Assembly: GCF_009696685.2 (NCBI RefSeq)
Contig: NZ_CP102355.1
Span: 1,393,001-1,457,000 of the forward strand
Direction: 5' to 3'
Length of the DNA stretch: 64,000 nucleotides
Origin: Paracoccus sp. SMMA_5_TC
Lineage (GTDB): Bacteria; Pseudomonadota; Alphaproteobacteria; Rhodobacterales; Rhodobacteraceae
Both the position numbers and the translations under genes were made by a program. Below are positions 62,705 to 64,000 of this stretch, in pieces. The first letter of the stretch is position 1. The number at the start of each line of letters is the position of its first letter. The notes beneath the pieces were generated by a model that was not told the DNA's origin, ran no database searches, and worked only from the letters and a program-made list of their open reading frames with translations.

Positions 62705-64000
62705 ATGTGGACGCAGTTGATCGTTTTTCTGCATTATTCGGTCGCGCTGGCGGTCTCGATCCGGGTGCTTTTGCGCCCCCGGCTGGAACCGGCCGTGCGG
62801 CTGAGCTGGATTCTGGTCATCGAACTGGTGCCGCTGATCGGAATCCTGGCCTATTTCCTGTTTGGCGAAATCCGCATGCGCGGCGCCGAGGTCGAAACCA
62901 TGGCCAATGTGCGGTCAAGGCTTTCTGGTCTGTGGCGCCCCAGCCCCGAGGCCGTGCGCCGCGCGCCAGAGTTCGCCGCACCGATCATCGCCGCCAACCG
63001 CGCCACCACCGGCTTTGGCGCCGTCGCCGGCAATCTGACGGAACTCCTGCCCGAGGATGACAGCGCCATCGATCACCTGGTGGCGGCCATGGATGCTGCG
63101 GGCGATCACATCCATATCCTGTTCTATATCTGGCTGGACGACGCCTCGGGGCGCAAGGTGGCAGATGCGGCAGCCCGCGCCGCTGCCCGCGGCGTCAAGG
63201 TGCGCGTGGTCATCGATGCCTTCGGCTCGCGCGCGTTTGCCCGGTCTGACAGCTGGCGGATGATGCAGCAGGCGGGCTGCGAATGCATCCAGGCGCTGCC
63301 GCTGTCGCTGCCGATCATCGGCGGGCTGTTTCACCGCATGGACCTGCGCAACCACCGCAAGATCGTCGTGATCGACGATGCCATCGGCTTTACCGGCAGT
63401 CGCAACTGTTCGGACATGGCCTTTGCGATCAAGCCGCGTTTTGCGCCCTGGGTGGATATCCTGCTGCGCATCGAGGGGCCGATCGTGCGCCAGATGCAGG
63501 CGGTGTTCCTGCAGGACTGGATGAGCTACACCGGCGAGGATCTGGGCGAGACGCTGCGCATGGTGCGCCCGGTCGCCGCGCCGGGCGAGATCGCGCAGGT
63601 GGTGGCCACCGGCCCCGACCACCGCCAGGGGTCGCTGTCCGATTGCATGGCGACGATGATTCACGCCGCGCGCGAACGGCTGGTCATCACCACCCCCTAT
63701 TACGTTCCCGACAGTTCGCTGGACAGCGCCATCCGCACCGCCGCCCGCCGCGGCCTGGACGTGACCATGATCCTGCCCGAGCGCAACGATTCGCTGGTGG
63801 TGCAGGCCACATCCGAAGGGTTCTATTACGGGCTGGTCTCGGCCGGGGTAAAGCTGATGCTGTTCCAGGGCGGGCTGCTGCACTCCAAGATCATCACCGC
63901 CGACGGGCGGATGGCGATGCTGGGCAGTGCCAACATGGACCGCCGCAGCTTCGAGTTGAACTACGAAATGAACATGTTCCTGGTCAGCGAGGAATTGACC
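62705..64000 (+). CDS. cls: Cardiolipin synthase (3' end outside the window)
   Basis: The gene begins at ATG 62705 and runs 432 codons to the window end without a stop. Two N-terminal TMs (about 4-20 and 34-54) are followed by two phospholipase D domains. The first HKD motif is [19 protein letters not shown] (near 218-236). The second is [20 protein letters not shown] (near 395-414), with the [14 protein letters not shown] end that is typical of Cls. It joins two phosphatidylglycerol molecules, or PG with another phospholipid, to make cardiolipin in the inner membrane. It is divergent from accD, 88 bases apart. Confidence 0.93.
   Translation, partial: MWTQLIVFLHYSVALAVSIRVLLRPRLEPAVRLSWILVIELVPLIGILAYFLFGEIRMRGAEVETMANVRSRLSGLWRPSPEAVRRAPEFAAPIIAANRATTGFGAVAGNLTELLPEDDSAIDHLVAAMDAAGDHIHILFYIWLDDASGRKVADAAARAAARGVKVRVVIDAFGSRAFARSDSWRMMQQAGCECIQALPLSLPIIGGLFHRMDLRNHRKIVVIDDAIGFTGSRNCSDMAFAIKPRFAPWVDILLRIEGPIVRQMQAVFLQDWMSYTGEDLGETLRMVRPVAAPGEIAQVVATGPDHRQGSLSDCMATMIHAARERLVITTPYYVPDSSLDSAIRTAARRGLDVTMILPERNDSLVVQATSEGFYYGLVSAGVKLMLFQGGLLHSKIITADGRMAMLGSANMDRRSFELNYEMNMFLVSEELT

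Overview
The window is chromosomal DNA of a GC-rich alphaproteobacterium. Gene order and family types point to the Rhodobacteraceae and most resemble Paracoccus: lysC-ptsP, rpmH-rnpA-yidD-yidC, surA-lptD-lptG-lptF, tatABC followed by a DUF815 ATPase, and prfA-prmC-DUF4167. The genus is an inference from these families and the codon bias; no 16S rRNA gene is present.

Bases 1 to about 16586 are the right half of a contractile-tailed prophage. It begins inside the HK97-type major capsid gene. Small head-completion and connector genes follow, two of them lambda-like (FII and Z types). Then comes a P2-order tail cassette: V, W, J, I, four host-recognition genes, sheath FI, tube FII, E with an E' frameshift extension, tape measure T, U, X and D. 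The host-recognition block (about 3.6-9.1 kb) is visibly richer in GC than the phage genes on either side. A HicA-HicB toxin-antitoxin pair with its own promoter lies between D and the prophage end. The end is marked by a truncated tRNA, very probably the 3' part of a tRNA-Pro gene (attR). Integrase, repressor, lysis and packaging genes must lie to the left of the window.

Bases 16940-64000 are core chromosome. 17.3-20.8 kb: aspartate kinase and PtsP. 20.9-22.6 kb: tRNA-Arg(ACG) and an orphan histidine kinase. 22.8-30.9 kb: a + strand cluster with rpmH, rnpA, yidD, ttcA, a degenerate GGDEF/EAL protein, yidC, a MOSC protein, engB, argB and sixA, joining ribosome, tRNA and membrane-insertion functions. 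30.9-33.7 kb: a PfkB-type sugar kinase and a zincin on the minus strand, and gltX. 33.7-35.7 kb: an AT-rich islet and tig. 35.7-38.0 kb: a proline-rich membrane protein and the rpsF-rpsR-rplI operon. 38.2-41.7 kb: yceI, prfA, prmC and a DUF4167 protein. 41.7-49.6 kb: a minus-strand envelope cluster, rsmA, pdxA, surA, lptD, lptG and lptF. 49.7-55.5 kb: pepA-holC, an aspartic protease and marC, and the Tat translocase with a DUF815 ATPase. 55.6-64 kb: tRNA-Met, an orphan protein that looks like a tail fibre joined to a beta-propeller, an aldehyde dehydrogenase, zapE, folC, accD and the start of cls.

No rRNA, CRISPR array or complete insertion sequence was seen. The points most worth a second look are the two-repeat insertion in the tail sheath, the E/E' slippery site, the degenerate EAL protein inside the yidC cluster, the orphan propeller protein beside tRNA-Met, the hicAB operator lying on its own -10 box, and the AT-rich islet upstream of tig.
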